The notes below the pieces were generated by a model. The model searched no databases and was not told the DNA's origin. It was given only the letters and a program-made list of their open reading frames with translations. A DNA stretch of 64,000 bases from Mucilaginibacter paludis DSM 18603 (GTDB lineage: Bacteria; Bacteroidota; Bacteroidia; Sphingobacteriales; Sphingobacteriaceae). The position numbers and the translations under genes are program-made. Within the stretch, counting starts at the first letter, position 1. Every line of letters begins with the position of its first letter. The stretch is from NCBI RefSeq assembly GCF_000166195.2, contig NZ_CM001403.1, positions 2,002,432-2,066,431 on the forward strand, written 5' to 3'. Shown piece by piece: positions 52,254 through 62,210 of this stretch.

Positions 52254-54086
52254 TTATTGCATCACATCAAGAATTGGCTTATCAAGAGCCGACAACGTAT
52301 TTTGCTCTGGCTTTAACAACTCCAACACCCGCACTTCATTCTGTCCTTTTTTAAGCCATTCTGCCGGTACATATAATGTTTGCTGCGGACCAACTTGCCA
52401 GTAACGGCCTAAATTGTGGCCGTTTACCCAAACTAAGCCTTTACCCCATTTACGCATATCTAAATAGGTATCGCCGGTTTTTTGTAAATTGAAATAGCCG
52501 CTTTTTATAACCGGGGCTGTCCCCATGGTGCTGCTGCCGCTTTTTAAATTAATGGCTTCGGCATGGTTAAAGGGCAGGCTATACATTTGCCAGTTGTTTA
52601 CTTGCTGCGTGTTAAACAATACCTTTTCGGTAATGCCCTTTTTATTTTGCAACAGGTATTTACCAAAGTTTATGCGGCCCAGGTTTTCTACCAAAATATC
52701 CAGAACAACAGCGCCGACGGGAAGCTTAATTTGCAGGCTGTCCTGGTTTAAGCGCCTGTCTAAAGTACCTACGGTTTTGCCGTTAAGCATTACAACAGCA
52801 TAGTCTCTCAATTCCTTTATTTTGAGCAAACCACTTTTGCCGCCTTTCAGCGTGGTGCGGTACAATACAAAACCATAGTCCTGGTGTAAATCTTCAAATG
52901 TTAGTGGCGTTTTGCTCACCTTTGCCTGGGGCAAAATGTCTAAAATACCAGCCGACCGGGTCAGTTTAATAGCGGCAACACTGATAGCCGGTTTGGCAGC
53001 CGGTACAGGTGGCAAAGTTACCCCGGCAGGTAAATGCTTTTCAATCACGCTACGGAAAGCCATAAATTTGGGTGTAGCATTGCCGGCCTCGTCTAAAGGG
53101 GCATCATAATCGTAGCTGCTTACCTGGGGCTCGTAAGGTGAGGTATCCTTATAATTAGCCCCGTTCATAAACCCGCGGGTAGTACCGCCATGAAACATAT
53201 ACATATTGATGGATATACCGGCAGCCAGTACCGAATCTAAACGGCCGGTGTATTCCGCGGCGGGTACGGTATGGTGTTTAGTTCCCCACCAGTCAAACCA
53301 GGCCGGGTACCATTCGGCTATATAGTAAGGACCTTTGCCATTGTGGTTTTGGCTAATGATTTGTTTTACCTTGTCGGGATTGTCAATCCCGTTTACGGCA
53401 GGCAGCAAACCTGGCAAGTGCCCGTTAACCAGGTCGGCCGCAGGGTCGCAGGTGTAAAGCAGCCCATCGAAACCGGCCTCTTTAAACAACTTTTGGTTAA
53501 TGGCCAGGTAATCCTTATCACTGCCATACGAGCCATATTCGTTCTCGATCTGAACCATCAGGATATTGCCACCGTGATTAATTTGCAAGGGGGCTAACTG
53601 TTTGCCCACCTCTTTAATATAACTTTCGTATTCTTTCAAGTACTGCGCTTCTTTGCTGCGTACAACCAGGCCTTTTTCGTTTTGCAGCCAATAAGGGTAT
53701 CCGCCAAATTCCCACTCGGCGCATACATAAGGGCTCGGGCGTAATATTACCCATAATCCTTCTTGCTTGGCTATCCGCACAAACTCGGCAACATCATTAT
53801 TGCCGGTAAAATCAAACTTTCCTTTTTGTGGTTCGTGCAAGTTCCAGAACACATAGGTGCCTATTGTATTTAAGCCCATAGCCTTAGCCATTTTCATACG
53901 GGCGCGCCAGCTTTCGCGGGGTACGCGCGGGTAATGCATTTCGCCGCTTATCATCTGGAAAGGCTTTCCGTCCAGTAAAAATGCCTCGTCGCCCAGTGCA
54001 AAAGTATGGTTAACCTGCCCCACGGCCGGAAACACAAATAAAAGCATCAGTAAAGCAATTGCAGATAAATTAAACTTCATAGTCAT
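52254..54086 (-). CDS. Beta-galactosidase, GH35
   Basis: A 610-residue exported enzyme (signal ALLMLLFVFPAVGQ). The catalytic barrel has GEMHYPRVPRESWRARMKMA, acid/base E183 in QIENEYGSY and nucleophile E258 in YYIAEWYPAWFDWWG. The C-terminal part holds the galactose-binding-like jelly rolls (LNGKTVGTLDRRL, KGLVWVNGHNLGRYWQVGPQ). It should remove terminal beta-galactose. Its start lies 6 bp after the stop of the GH2 gene, so they are co-transcribed as the last two genes of the locus. Confidence 0.95.
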   Translation of the reverse strand: MTMKFNLSAIALLMLLFVFPAVGQVNHTFALGDEAFLLDGKPFQMISGEMHYPRVPRESWRARMKMAKAMGLNTIGTYVFWNLHEPQKGKFDFTGNNDVAEFVRIAKQEGLWVILRPSPYVCAEWEFGGYPYWLQNEKGLVVRSKEAQYLKEYESYIKEVGKQLAPLQINHGGNILMVQIENEYGSYGSDKDYLAINQKLFKEAGFDGLLYTCDPAADLVNGHLPGLLPAVNGIDNPDKVKQIISQNHNGKGPYYIAEWYPAWFDWWGTKHHTVPAAEYTGRLDSVLAAGISINMYMFHGGTTRGFMNGANYKDTSPYEPQVSSYDYDAPLDEAGNATPKFMAFRSVIEKHLPAGVTLPPVPAAKPAISVAAIKLTRSAGILDILPQAKVSKTPLTFEDLHQDYGFVLYRTTLKGGKSGLLKIKELRDYAVVMLNGKTVGTLDRRLNQDSLQIKLPVGAVVLDILVENLGRINFGKYLLQNKKGITEKVLFNTQQVNNWQMYSLPFNHAEAINLKSGSSTMGTAPVIKSGYFNLQKTGDTYLDMRKWGKGLVWVNGHNLGRYWQVGPQQTLYVPAEWLKKGQNEVRVLELLKPEQNTLSALDKPILDVMQ

Positions 54087-54092
54087 ATTATA

Positions 54093-56555
54093 TTATTTCA
54101 CTTGTAATTGGATAGTTTTTGTTTGCAAACCAGCAGAGTTGAGCGTAATACTTATCATACCAGGCTTACCTATTGTTTTAACATAGCATAGTAAGCGGCC
54201 ATGTAACGTTTGGCGCATATCGCCCTGATAATCTTCGTGGCTGGTATGGCTCCCGCTTTCAAGGCCTATCAGTTTGCCGGGCCCTGTAACTGTTACTTTA
54301 ATTTGGTTAGCCGCGCTATAAACCGGATTACCATCCTGGTCTGTTACCTGGATTTCGATCTGGCTAAGGCCATCATCATGCCTACTAAAAACCTGCTGGT
54401 CGGCAGTGCAACTGATTGCCGCAGCTTCACCAGAGGTATTGATGCTATGATGACAAACCTCTTTGCCTTCGTTAAATCCTTTGACTTCGAGCCTACCGGC
54501 GATAAAGCTGACTATCCATGATGGGATTTGGCCATCCCCGCCAGCGCGTGTCTTTTTACCCAACGATTTACCGTTCAAAAACAGCTCCGTTTCCTGGCAA
54601 TTGGTGAAGCACTCCACCCTTACACTTGCTTTGTCGGGCCAGTTCCAGGTAGGCTCTGCGCCCCGGTGGCTCCAGGTGCCGTTTTCTTCGGCCTGTTGCG
54701 CTTTTTTTACGGCCAGGTAAACCATCGGTTTATCAGACCATAAACTTTGGCGGTAGTAGTATTCTGTTTTTTTGAACCCAGCCAGGTCAATCAAGCCCGC
54801 GCCATTGCTTCGTTGCGGCCAACTACCTGCCTCGCCTAAATAATCAATACCCGTCCAGAGGTATTGGGCCGAAATGTACTGATTGCTGTCTACCGCGTTC
54901 CAGGCCGACCTGCCCATGCCATTTTCGCTTCCGTAAATAATGCGATCCGGATATTTGGCATGGTCCTGGGTGTAACGATATTCCTGGTAGTTATAGCCCA
55001 CAACATCTAAAACTTCAGGAAAACCTACCTCGTTAGACATCACTACACCGGCCAGGGCTGCCGTTACCGGCCTCGACTGGTCGAATTGCTTTACAACGCT
55101 TACCAATTGTTTGGCTATAGGTGTAATCTGGCTCGCCGCTGGATGATCTGCCAGGTAACCTTTGCCATATATTTGCGGGTTTTTACCCGTGTTGAGTACT
55201 TCGTTGGTATAAGGATCATTAGGATAATCAATTTCATTGCCGATGCTCCACATGATGATGGATGGATGGTTACGATCGCGTCGCACCTGGTCGCCAAGAT
55301 CGCGGTTTGCCCATTCCTTAAAATATTCATGGTAACCGGCTTTAGAGGGGGTGCCCGCATTCCAGCCTTTTACCCATTTATTTTTACCGAGCTCCCATTC
55401 ATCAAAAGCTTCATCCATTATTAAGAAGCCCATTTTATCGCACAGATCGTATAAGTAATCTGCATGGGGGTTATGGCTCATCCGCAAGGAGTTTACGCCG
55501 GCCTGCTTTAATATATTTAACCTGCGGATCCAAACCTGCTCCGGCACCGCCACACCTAAAGCGCCTGCATCATCGTGGATGCAAACCCCTTTTAGCTTCA
55601 GGCTCTTTCCATTTAAAAAAAAGCCGTTATCCTTATCAAAATGCATGCTGCGTATGCCTACGGGCTGGCTTACCTCGTCCACAAGTTTGCCCTTCTGGCT
55701 TATTAAAACCTGTAGCCGGTATAAAGCCGGATCATCATGGCTCCATAACCGGGGCTCTATAACCTGGCCGTTAAACTTGGCCATTTGCGCGCCAGGTTTA
55801 ACCACAATGTTTTGCTGAACGGTAAGGACTATTTTTCCAAGATGATCAAGCAGATTGATTTTAACGTTAACCGGAGCTGCCGATGGGGTATAGTTTGAGA
55901 CATTGACATCAACATTCACCAAAGCCTTTTGTACGGTAACCTGGGGTGTTGTAAATGCCACATCCCATAAGCCTACCTGCACGCGGTTTTTAACAATGAG
56001 GTATACGTTTCGATAAATTCCCGAACCGGTGTACCACCTGGAGTCGGCAAAATCGTGGTGATCAACTTTAACGGTAATCGTGTTGTTGCCCTTGTAATTG
56101 AGATAAGGCGACATATCATACTCAAAAGGAATAAAACCGTTGGGGCGTTTCCCTAAAAAATGGCCGTTTATCCAAACCTCGCTATTTTTGTAAACGCCAT
56201 CAAAGTAAATGTAAACCTGCTTTCCGTGCCAGTCGGTATTGGCGGCAAAAGTTTTGCGGTACCAGCCGATACCTCCGGGTAAAAATCCGGTGGCACTTGC
56301 CCATTCTTCACTAAAAGGGCCTTCAATACTCCAATCGTGTGGCAATTCTACGGGCTGCCATTGAATGGCAGAAGGCTTATCCCGGTATTGCTCCAGTAAA
56401 TCTCCCTTATAAAAACCCCACCCGTTATTAAACAGTTGGGGTTTACCCGGCACATGCGCTGCGTTTTCTTGCTTTTGCCCTTGGGCAAGGTAAGGTGCAG
56501 TCAAGAGCAATAAAGTTGCTAACAGCAGTTTCGCGATATGTTTTTCTATCATCAT
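54093..56555 (-). CDS. Beta-galactosidase-type GH2 glycosidase
   Basis: An 820-residue exported GH2 enzyme. Order: signal peptide, sugar-binding jelly roll (about 45-190, LPHDWSIEGPF and TGSGIYRNVYL), immunoglobulin-like domain (about 195-300), TIM barrel with acid/base E441 (SIGNEID) and nucleophile E544 (YGSENGMGR), then DUF4982 and a C-terminal Ig-like domain (VTVTGPGKLIGLESGSH). This layout is typical of Bacteroidota exo-beta-galactosidases, though GH2 also includes mannosidases and glucuronidases. The GH35 neighbour supports beta-galactose. Confidence 0.92.
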   Translation of the reverse strand: MMIEKHIAKLLLATLLLLTAPYLAQGQKQENAAHVPGKPQLFNNGWGFYKGDLLEQYRDKPSAIQWQPVELPHDWSIEGPFSEEWASATGFLPGGIGWYRKTFAANTDWHGKQVYIYFDGVYKNSEVWINGHFLGKRPNGFIPFEYDMSPYLNYKGNNTITVKVDHHDFADSRWYTGSGIYRNVYLIVKNRVQVGLWDVAFTTPQVTVQKALVNVDVNVSNYTPSAAPVNVKINLLDHLGKIVLTVQQNIVVKPGAQMAKFNGQVIEPRLWSHDDPALYRLQVLISQKGKLVDEVSQPVGIRSMHFDKDNGFFLNGKSLKLKGVCIHDDAGALGVAVPEQVWIRRLNILKQAGVNSLRMSHNPHADYLYDLCDKMGFLIMDEAFDEWELGKNKWVKGWNAGTPSKAGYHEYFKEWANRDLGDQVRRDRNHPSIIMWSIGNEIDYPNDPYTNEVLNTGKNPQIYGKGYLADHPAASQITPIAKQLVSVVKQFDQSRPVTAALAGVVMSNEVGFPEVLDVVGYNYQEYRYTQDHAKYPDRIIYGSENGMGRSAWNAVDSNQYISAQYLWTGIDYLGEAGSWPQRSNGAGLIDLAGFKKTEYYYRQSLWSDKPMVYLAVKKAQQAEENGTWSHRGAEPTWNWPDKASVRVECFTNCQETELFLNGKSLGKKTRAGGDGQIPSWIVSFIAGRLEVKGFNEGKEVCHHSINTSGEAAAISCTADQQVFSRHDDGLSQIEIQVTDQDGNPVYSAANQIKVTVTGPGKLIGLESGSHTSHEDYQGDMRQTLHGRLLCYVKTIGKPGMISITLNSAGLQTKTIQLQVK

Positions 56556-56661
56556 CAGTAGGCGGTACTTTTTGAGATCGTATGGCTAAATTATTTGCTG
56601 CACTATTGGTTACGGTTATCGGGCTTAAGCCCCACCCAAACCCTCCCCGGTAGGGAGGGCT

Positions 56662-56708
56662 TAAAAGAAAAAAGAAAAAAGAAAAAAGTCTCCCCCTACC
56701 GGGGGAGA
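56662..56708 (-). terminator. Terminator/attenuator hairpin after susD, with A6G repeats
   Basis: On the minus strand, the palindromic TCTCCCCCGGTAGGGGGAGA is followed by repeated CTTTTTT units (tandem AAAAAAG on the plus strand, 56663-56688). It ends before the GH2 gene and lies 22 bp after the SusD stop. A related palindrome, CCCTCCCCGGTAGGGAGGG, sits next to it at 56641-56659. Confidence 0.6.
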
Positions 56709-56729
56709 TTTAGAGGGGGCTTCAGGATT

Positions 56730-58412
56730 TTAATATCCGTCGTTTTGCTTCAATTGATAATTTGATGCTTGTATTTCTGTTAATGGTATAGGCAACCAAT
56801 AATGCTGCGTTTTAAATGCACGGCCTGTTAATGCCACTTTTTGTGCATAGGTATAACCAGAAGGATTGGCTTTGTTTACCGTAACCGAGATACCATAAGC
56901 CGGTACGTTTTCGGTTTGGGCGGCAATTTGCCAACGGCGTACATCATAATACCGGTGTTCTTCAAAGGCCAGCTCAATACGTCTTTCATGACGGATGGCT
57001 AAACGCATGTCATCTTTCGACAGGCCCGAAAGTGCCGGCATAGCAACTGATGCCCTGGCCCTGACGCTGTTGATGGCCTGGTATACCGTTGCATCCGGCC
57101 CTACAGCTTCGTTTTGAGCTTCGGCATAATCTAACAATATCTCAGCATATCTAAAGTAGATCCAGGGTTGTGCACCCGCAACGCTCCATGGATTGTCGAT
57201 TGGATAGGCATCGTTTAAAAACTTACGTAAATAATAACCGGTTAAACTTGTATTCCAGTTAGATGGGCCCTGGTTACTATCCTGACCGCCCGGCAGAAAG
57301 GTTTCTACCGACCTGCTGCGATATGGTGCGCCGTTATATAAAATGGAGGCATAAAAGCGCGGATCGCGGTTAACATAAGGGTTTTGCGCATCGTAACCGG
57401 ATGCCGCATCGGTAATCGCTTTTCCGTTATTCATTTCATAATCGTCAACCAGGTTTTGCAATGGCGTATTACCTCCCCAACCATTATATCCGTTAGGGCC
57501 GTTAGCCAATTCAAGGCGGGTATGCGGCGCGGTATTAGGGTAGTAAAGCCTTTCAAAAATAATCTCGTTGTTACTGGGCGTTAAAAACAACTGGGTGTAC
57601 CCTCCCTGGTATAACGAGTATTTATTTAAATCCATCACCGCTTTAGCAGCAGCGGCGGCGGCTGTCCAGGTGCCTACGTTATACAAAGGGCTGGCGGCAT
57701 ACAATAACAAACGTGCTTTAAGCGCCAGCGCGGCACCTTTAGTTGCCCTGCCCAGGGCCCAACTGCCATCGTTGTTTAAAGGTAGTTTTTGAGCCGCATC
57801 ATCGAGCTGCGCTACAGCATAGTTAATTGATTCGGCAAGGCTGGCCCGTGCAAACAAGGTCGGGTCCTGCAAATTATCAGTCAACTGGGTTACTCTGTTA
57901 CCTATCAATACTACTTTGCCATAGTTTCTGATCAGATCATGATAACGAAATGCCCGGATAAACTCAAGTTCGCCGATCAATTTATTTTTGTGAGACTTGC
58001 TCAAGCCGGTACTGTCGATGGTATTTAATGCATAGTTGCACTCACGGATACTTCGGTAGCTGCGCGCCCAGAAAGTGCCGGCAATGCCGGTATTATCTGC
58101 CGCTAACTGTCCTTGCTGCTGTACCCATGTACCATCGTTGTTGGTATACATAGATTCATCAGAAACGGAGCTCCACAAGGCATATTCAAATCCCCGGCCA
58201 AAACCAGGAGGCGAACTGTCGCCCTCTTTGCTCTGCAAGGTTACGCCCAGGTAACGGTTAATCACATAGTCTTCAAACAAGGTAGTATCTGATAATATAG
58301 ATTGGTTAGTGAGCACACTTGTAGAGGTTACTGTAAGAAAATCTTTCTTACAGGCCGACAATAATGTGCCTATCAGCGCCAGGCCACCTATGGTATATTT
58401 TATAGATTTCAT
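56730..58412 (-). CDS. SusD/RagB-family surface lipoprotein
   Basis: A 560-residue lipoprotein (LLSAC21). It has the RagB/SusD features: TFWARSYRSIRECNYALNTI, ELEFIRAFRYHDLIRNYGKV, WIYFRYAEILLDYAEAQNE and the closing LPIPLTEIQASNYQLKQN. It captures glycan at the cell surface for the SusC barrel encoded 12 bp upstream. Confidence 0.95.
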   Translation of the reverse strand: MKSIKYTIGGLALIGTLLSACKKDFLTVTSTSVLTNQSILSDTTLFEDYVINRYLGVTLQSKEGDSSPPGFGRGFEYALWSSVSDESMYTNNDGTWVQQQGQLAADNTGIAGTFWARSYRSIRECNYALNTIDSTGLSKSHKNKLIGELEFIRAFRYHDLIRNYGKVVLIGNRVTQLTDNLQDPTLFARASLAESINYAVAQLDDAAQKLPLNNDGSWALGRATKGAALALKARLLLYAASPLYNVGTWTAAAAAAKAVMDLNKYSLYQGGYTQLFLTPSNNEIIFERLYYPNTAPHTRLELANGPNGYNGWGGNTPLQNLVDDYEMNNGKAITDAASGYDAQNPYVNRDPRFYASILYNGAPYRSRSVETFLPGGQDSNQGPSNWNTSLTGYYLRKFLNDAYPIDNPWSVAGAQPWIYFRYAEILLDYAEAQNEAVGPDATVYQAINSVRARASVAMPALSGLSKDDMRLAIRHERRIELAFEEHRYYDVRRWQIAAQTENVPAYGISVTVNKANPSGYTYAQKVALTGRAFKTQHYWLPIPLTEIQASNYQLKQNDGY

Positions 58413-58424
58413 AGTTTTTACTGC

Positions 58425-61400
58425 TTAAAATTTAACATTCGCACCCAGGTTAATAATCCGTTGTTGCGGATAGAACTGACCGCTTCCGTTTGTTCCTTCC
58501 GGATCATAATCCTTCACTTTGGTTATCGTGAACAAGTTAAAACCGCTTGCATATACTCTTACCCCTTTGATGTGTATACGGGATAAAATATTATCGGGCA
58601 GGGTATAACCTAACTGCACATTTTTTAAACGGACAAAGGAAGCATCGTTTAACCAGAAGGTGCTGGGATACTGCCCGCCGCTAACGGCACTTGATGCCCG
58701 ACTGGATACTCTTGGATAGCTGCCATTCGGATTGCTCGGGCTCCAGCGGTTATCAGCCCATGAGCTGTAAAAGTTACCTACTGTTCCGGATTCGGGAAGC
58801 ACATACTGACTCACCATAGCTTGTCCTGAAAATAGCACTGACAGATCGAATTTGTTGTATGCTGCAGTCAGTGTTAAACCGAATGTCATTTGCGGAACAT
58901 TTCCATACTTAGTTCTAACCTGATCGGCGGCCGTGATCTTGCCATCGCCATTGTGATCCTCATAAATCAAATCGCCAACCTGGGCACCGTCAACATGCGG
59001 CGTACTGTTCAGTTGGGCTTGAGTTCTGAAGATACCGATAGCATTATACAATAGATAGGTATTTAAGGCTCCACCGGTTTGCCGCTGGTAAGATAATGTA
59101 CCCGCCGCCTCATCTATATATATAATTTTGCTTTTGGCATAGGTTACATTTCCTGATATTCCCCAATTAAACTTGCCGGGATGGTTATAACCTAAAGTTC
59201 CTTCAAAACCATTGCTATTTACCTTACCGATATTTTCGGCAGGTACCAGTGGCGTACCAGAAGAAGGGTTCACGATTCCGGACGTAGCAGGTATAGACGT
59301 ACGGTAGGCTAATATATTTGACCGTTTTTGGTTAAAGTAGATCGCTTCAACGGTAAAGTTTTTTAAGAACACTGCATTAATGGCAAAGTCGGTTTTTTTA
59401 GCCGTAGACCATGTGATATTAGCATTGGCCAGTTTAGTTAAATCGATACCAGATACCACAGCCGCGCCCGTGCCATTATCCAACACCACATAATTATTGA
59501 AACTATAATTATTAATGTATTGAAATGCATTTATATTATCATCTCCGAGCACACCGTAGGATGCCCTGAATTTCAAATCATCAATAAACTTAACACGATC
59601 ATGAAACCAGTCTTCTTTTGAAATACGGTAACCGGCAGATATGGAAGGGAAATATCCCCATTGGTGCCCGGCAGCAAAAATTGAAGAACCATCGGCACGC
59701 AATTGGCCCTCGAGCAAGTATTTTTCCTCGTAGTTATAGGCCACCCGGCTTATCACGCTCCGGCGGTTGTAATTGTTGCGCAACTTGGTTGGATCGGAGT
59801 TATTATCGCTGCTGCTGCCGCCGTTAGTAGCATCGCCCGCTGCCGAACCACCTTGTGATAGCTCGGGCGTTGTTGTGCTCGGAAAGTTGTTTCGTTGTGC
59901 CCAAAAGTAATCGTACTTGGTACTGCTTTGCTCGTAAGCCACAAAAGAGTTGATACTATGTTTACCAAAATCTCTAACAAAATTCAACTTAATATTGGAT
60001 GTTGTTAACGATTGATTGAGCTGTGATTCGAAAAGATAGGCTAAGCCGTTTGAGCCTCCTTCAGTGCTTCGCGTATAGCTATTGGTACTGCTGCTATACG
60101 TATAAACATTATAAGGGGTGTAGAACGTTTTGTTAAAAGTTCCGGATTTATCTGCCGAGAAAAAACCATCTACCGACAAGCCTTTTAGGCCCGGTAATTG
60201 ATAACTGGCCTTAACTATACCATTAAAGGTTTGTGTTGGGTTATTGCTTAAGCCGCCTATAGAGGTAGGTGTAAGCGCGGGGTTAACCTGGTCTATACCT
60301 GTGGTTGGCAAACCGTTAGGGTAATAAGCCGCACTTGTAGGATAAGAACGGTATATAGCCCTGAAATTATCACCGGCATTGGTTGTTGGGTATTGCCGAT
60401 CCTCTTCCCTACCCGATAGTGATACACCTATTTTAAAACCTTCTGAAATATTCGCGTCAACATTGGCGCGGAAATTATATTGGTTGTATTTGGTTGCGCC
60501 ATTTTTATAAAGACCATCCTGGTAAGAAGTACCCAGTGAGGTAAAATACTTTACATCCTCGCTCCCGCCCGAAACAGTTAAATTTTGTTGGTTTTGCAAC
60601 GCAACGCTCTTTAATGTTACTTTTTCCCAATCGGTATTAGGGTAGTTCAGCGGGTCTGAGCCATCTGCAAATTTTTGTATTTGTGCCGCGCTGTAAACCT
60701 GGTTCATCCCCCCCGAAGGTGAATTGTAATAGCTTATTTCGTTAACAATCTGCGCGTAAGTAGGCGCGTCGGCAAGCTTAGGTAAGCGGGTAGGCGAACT
60801 AAAGCCCTGGTTAAAACTATAAGATACCGAAGGCTTGCCTGTTTTTCCTCTTTTAGTAGTTACTAAAATTACACCGTTAGCAGCCCTGTTACCATATACT
60901 GCCGCTGATGCATCTTTCAATACGGATACGCTTTCGATATCGTTAGGGTCAAGACGGGATAAACCACCTATCTGGCCAGGGATACCATCAACAACCACCA
61001 ACACATCGTTACTACCGGTAGTTGCAAGGCCCCTGATCAGGATATTCGAGCCATCATAGCCCGGTTCGCCGGATGTATTGTTAGCCACCACGCCGGAGAT
61101 ACGGCCGGCAAATGAGTTGGTTAAATTAACCGCGGGGCTTTTAGCTACGTCGCCGCCGCTTATAACGGACACCGATCCCGTTAAGGTGGCTTTCTTCTGG
61201 GTACCGTACCCAACTACTACGACCTCATTCAACGACTTTGAATCAGGCAGCATTTTGATATTTAATGCCCGCTGGCCCGTAATTGCAACATCCTGAGAAG
61301 CAAAGCCTATCATCGAGAAGATGAGATGCGTGTTAGGAGCTGTAACCTTGATGGAGTACTTACCATCAATACCAGAGGTTGTTCCGCGGGTAGTGCCTTT

Positions 61401-61625
61401 AACAGCTATGGTAGCACCTGGCAAAGGCAATCCCTGGTTATCAACAATAGTTCCGCTAATTACCGTATCCGCCCGGTTTATACGGGGCGCATAAGCCGTA
61501 TTGAGGTAGCGTGCAGCATTAGCCTGCACACAGGCGCCCAACAACACAAATAAGAAAACAATAGCACCCTGAAACTTTGTGTTAGTACGTGGTGGTGGAA
61601 ATTCGTTTGGTATTACTCTTTTCAT
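58425..61625 (-). CDS. SusC/RagA-family TonB-dependent receptor
   Basis: A 1066-residue outer-membrane receptor. It has a signal peptide (FLFVLLGACVQANA), one carboxypeptidase-regulatory-like domain (about 55-135, ISGTIVDNQGLPLPGATIAV), the hallmark LNEVVVVGYGTQKK linker, a plug (FAGRISGVVANN, VLVVVDGIPGQIGG, VLKDASAAVYGNRAANGVIL) and a barrel ending in VKF. Unlike the other SusC in the window it has no STN domain, which fits control by the neighbouring hybrid sensor rather than by an ECF sigma factor. Confidence 0.96.
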   Translation of the reverse strand: MKRVIPNEFPPPRTNTKFQGAIVFLFVLLGACVQANAARYLNTAYAPRINRADTVISGTIVDNQGLPLPGATIAVKGTTRGTTSGIDGKYSIKVTAPNTHLIFSMIGFASQDVAITGQRALNIKMLPDSKSLNEVVVVGYGTQKKATLTGSVSVISGGDVAKSPAVNLTNSFAGRISGVVANNTSGEPGYDGSNILIRGLATTGSNDVLVVVDGIPGQIGGLSRLDPNDIESVSVLKDASAAVYGNRAANGVILVTTKRGKTGKPSVSYSFNQGFSSPTRLPKLADAPTYAQIVNEISYYNSPSGGMNQVYSAAQIQKFADGSDPLNYPNTDWEKVTLKSVALQNQQNLTVSGGSEDVKYFTSLGTSYQDGLYKNGATKYNQYNFRANVDANISEGFKIGVSLSGREEDRQYPTTNAGDNFRAIYRSYPTSAAYYPNGLPTTGIDQVNPALTPTSIGGLSNNPTQTFNGIVKASYQLPGLKGLSVDGFFSADKSGTFNKTFYTPYNVYTYSSSTNSYTRSTEGGSNGLAYLFESQLNQSLTTSNIKLNFVRDFGKHSINSFVAYEQSSTKYDYFWAQRNNFPSTTTPELSQGGSAAGDATNGGSSSDNNSDPTKLRNNYNRRSVISRVAYNYEEKYLLEGQLRADGSSIFAAGHQWGYFPSISAGYRISKEDWFHDRVKFIDDLKFRASYGVLGDDNINAFQYINNYSFNNYVVLDNGTGAAVVSGIDLTKLANANITWSTAKKTDFAINAVFLKNFTVEAIYFNQKRSNILAYRTSIPATSGIVNPSSGTPLVPAENIGKVNSNGFEGTLGYNHPGKFNWGISGNVTYAKSKIIYIDEAAGTLSYQRQTGGALNTYLLYNAIGIFRTQAQLNSTPHVDGAQVGDLIYEDHNGDGKITAADQVRTKYGNVPQMTFGLTLTAAYNKFDLSVLFSGQAMVSQYVLPESGTVGNFYSSWADNRWSPSNPNGSYPRVSSRASSAVSGGQYPSTFWLNDASFVRLKNVQLGYTLPDNILSRIHIKGVRVYASGFNLFTITKVKDYDPEGTNGSGQFYPQQRIINLGANVKF

Positions 61626-62210
61626 TTTTATAATTTAATTGGTTTATAAATAGACAAGCGAATACACAATCACACAGGTACCTGAGATTAAGCCTTGGCA
61701 AAAATTGAACTGAGACGGGATCAAGGATCCCTGTTATAATTGGTTATTCAACTGCTAATGTGAGCGAAAAACAATGACCAGAAAAGGGGGGAATCATCAA
61801 ATTTGAAGGGGTAAATCAGGATTTTTTGCTTCAAAAAGGCATTTTGCAATTTATTATGCATGCATAGTCCTTTAATCCCTACCCAATTTGATTGCTGCTG
61901 AAAATCATCAAGGGTCACGCAAAGGTGCCAATATACCAAGAAATGAGAAGCAAAAACTTTTGCTTTATGATCGATCGTATAGTACACACCCCTCCACCCC
62001 TCTCAAGAGGGGAATCGCGCGGGCCGCCGCTTTTTTTTGATATCGTACTGATAATGAGATATCTGCTTGACTCCCCTCTCGAGAGGGGGCGGATTGGGAG
62101 GTGCGGCTGCAGGGGGTGTGTTAACCGTGCGACGAACTCTGCACACTTCGTGAACTGCATAAGCATTCGATTTCTATGACTTCGAATAGCGAAGGGTTGA
62201 AATAACAAGC
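61626..62210. other. 585-bp region between susC and its sensor gene
   Basis: It contains the susC leader and, at 61984-62120, two hairpins of the same kind in an inverted pair: CCCCTCTCAAGAGGGG (61997-62012) and CCCCTCTCGAGAGGGG (62073-62088), each flanked by C-rich sequence. Read together they form an inverted-repeat element of about 140 bp, probably a terminator for the sensor gene and/or a dispersed Bacteroidota repeat. No gene was supported. Confidence 0.55.
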
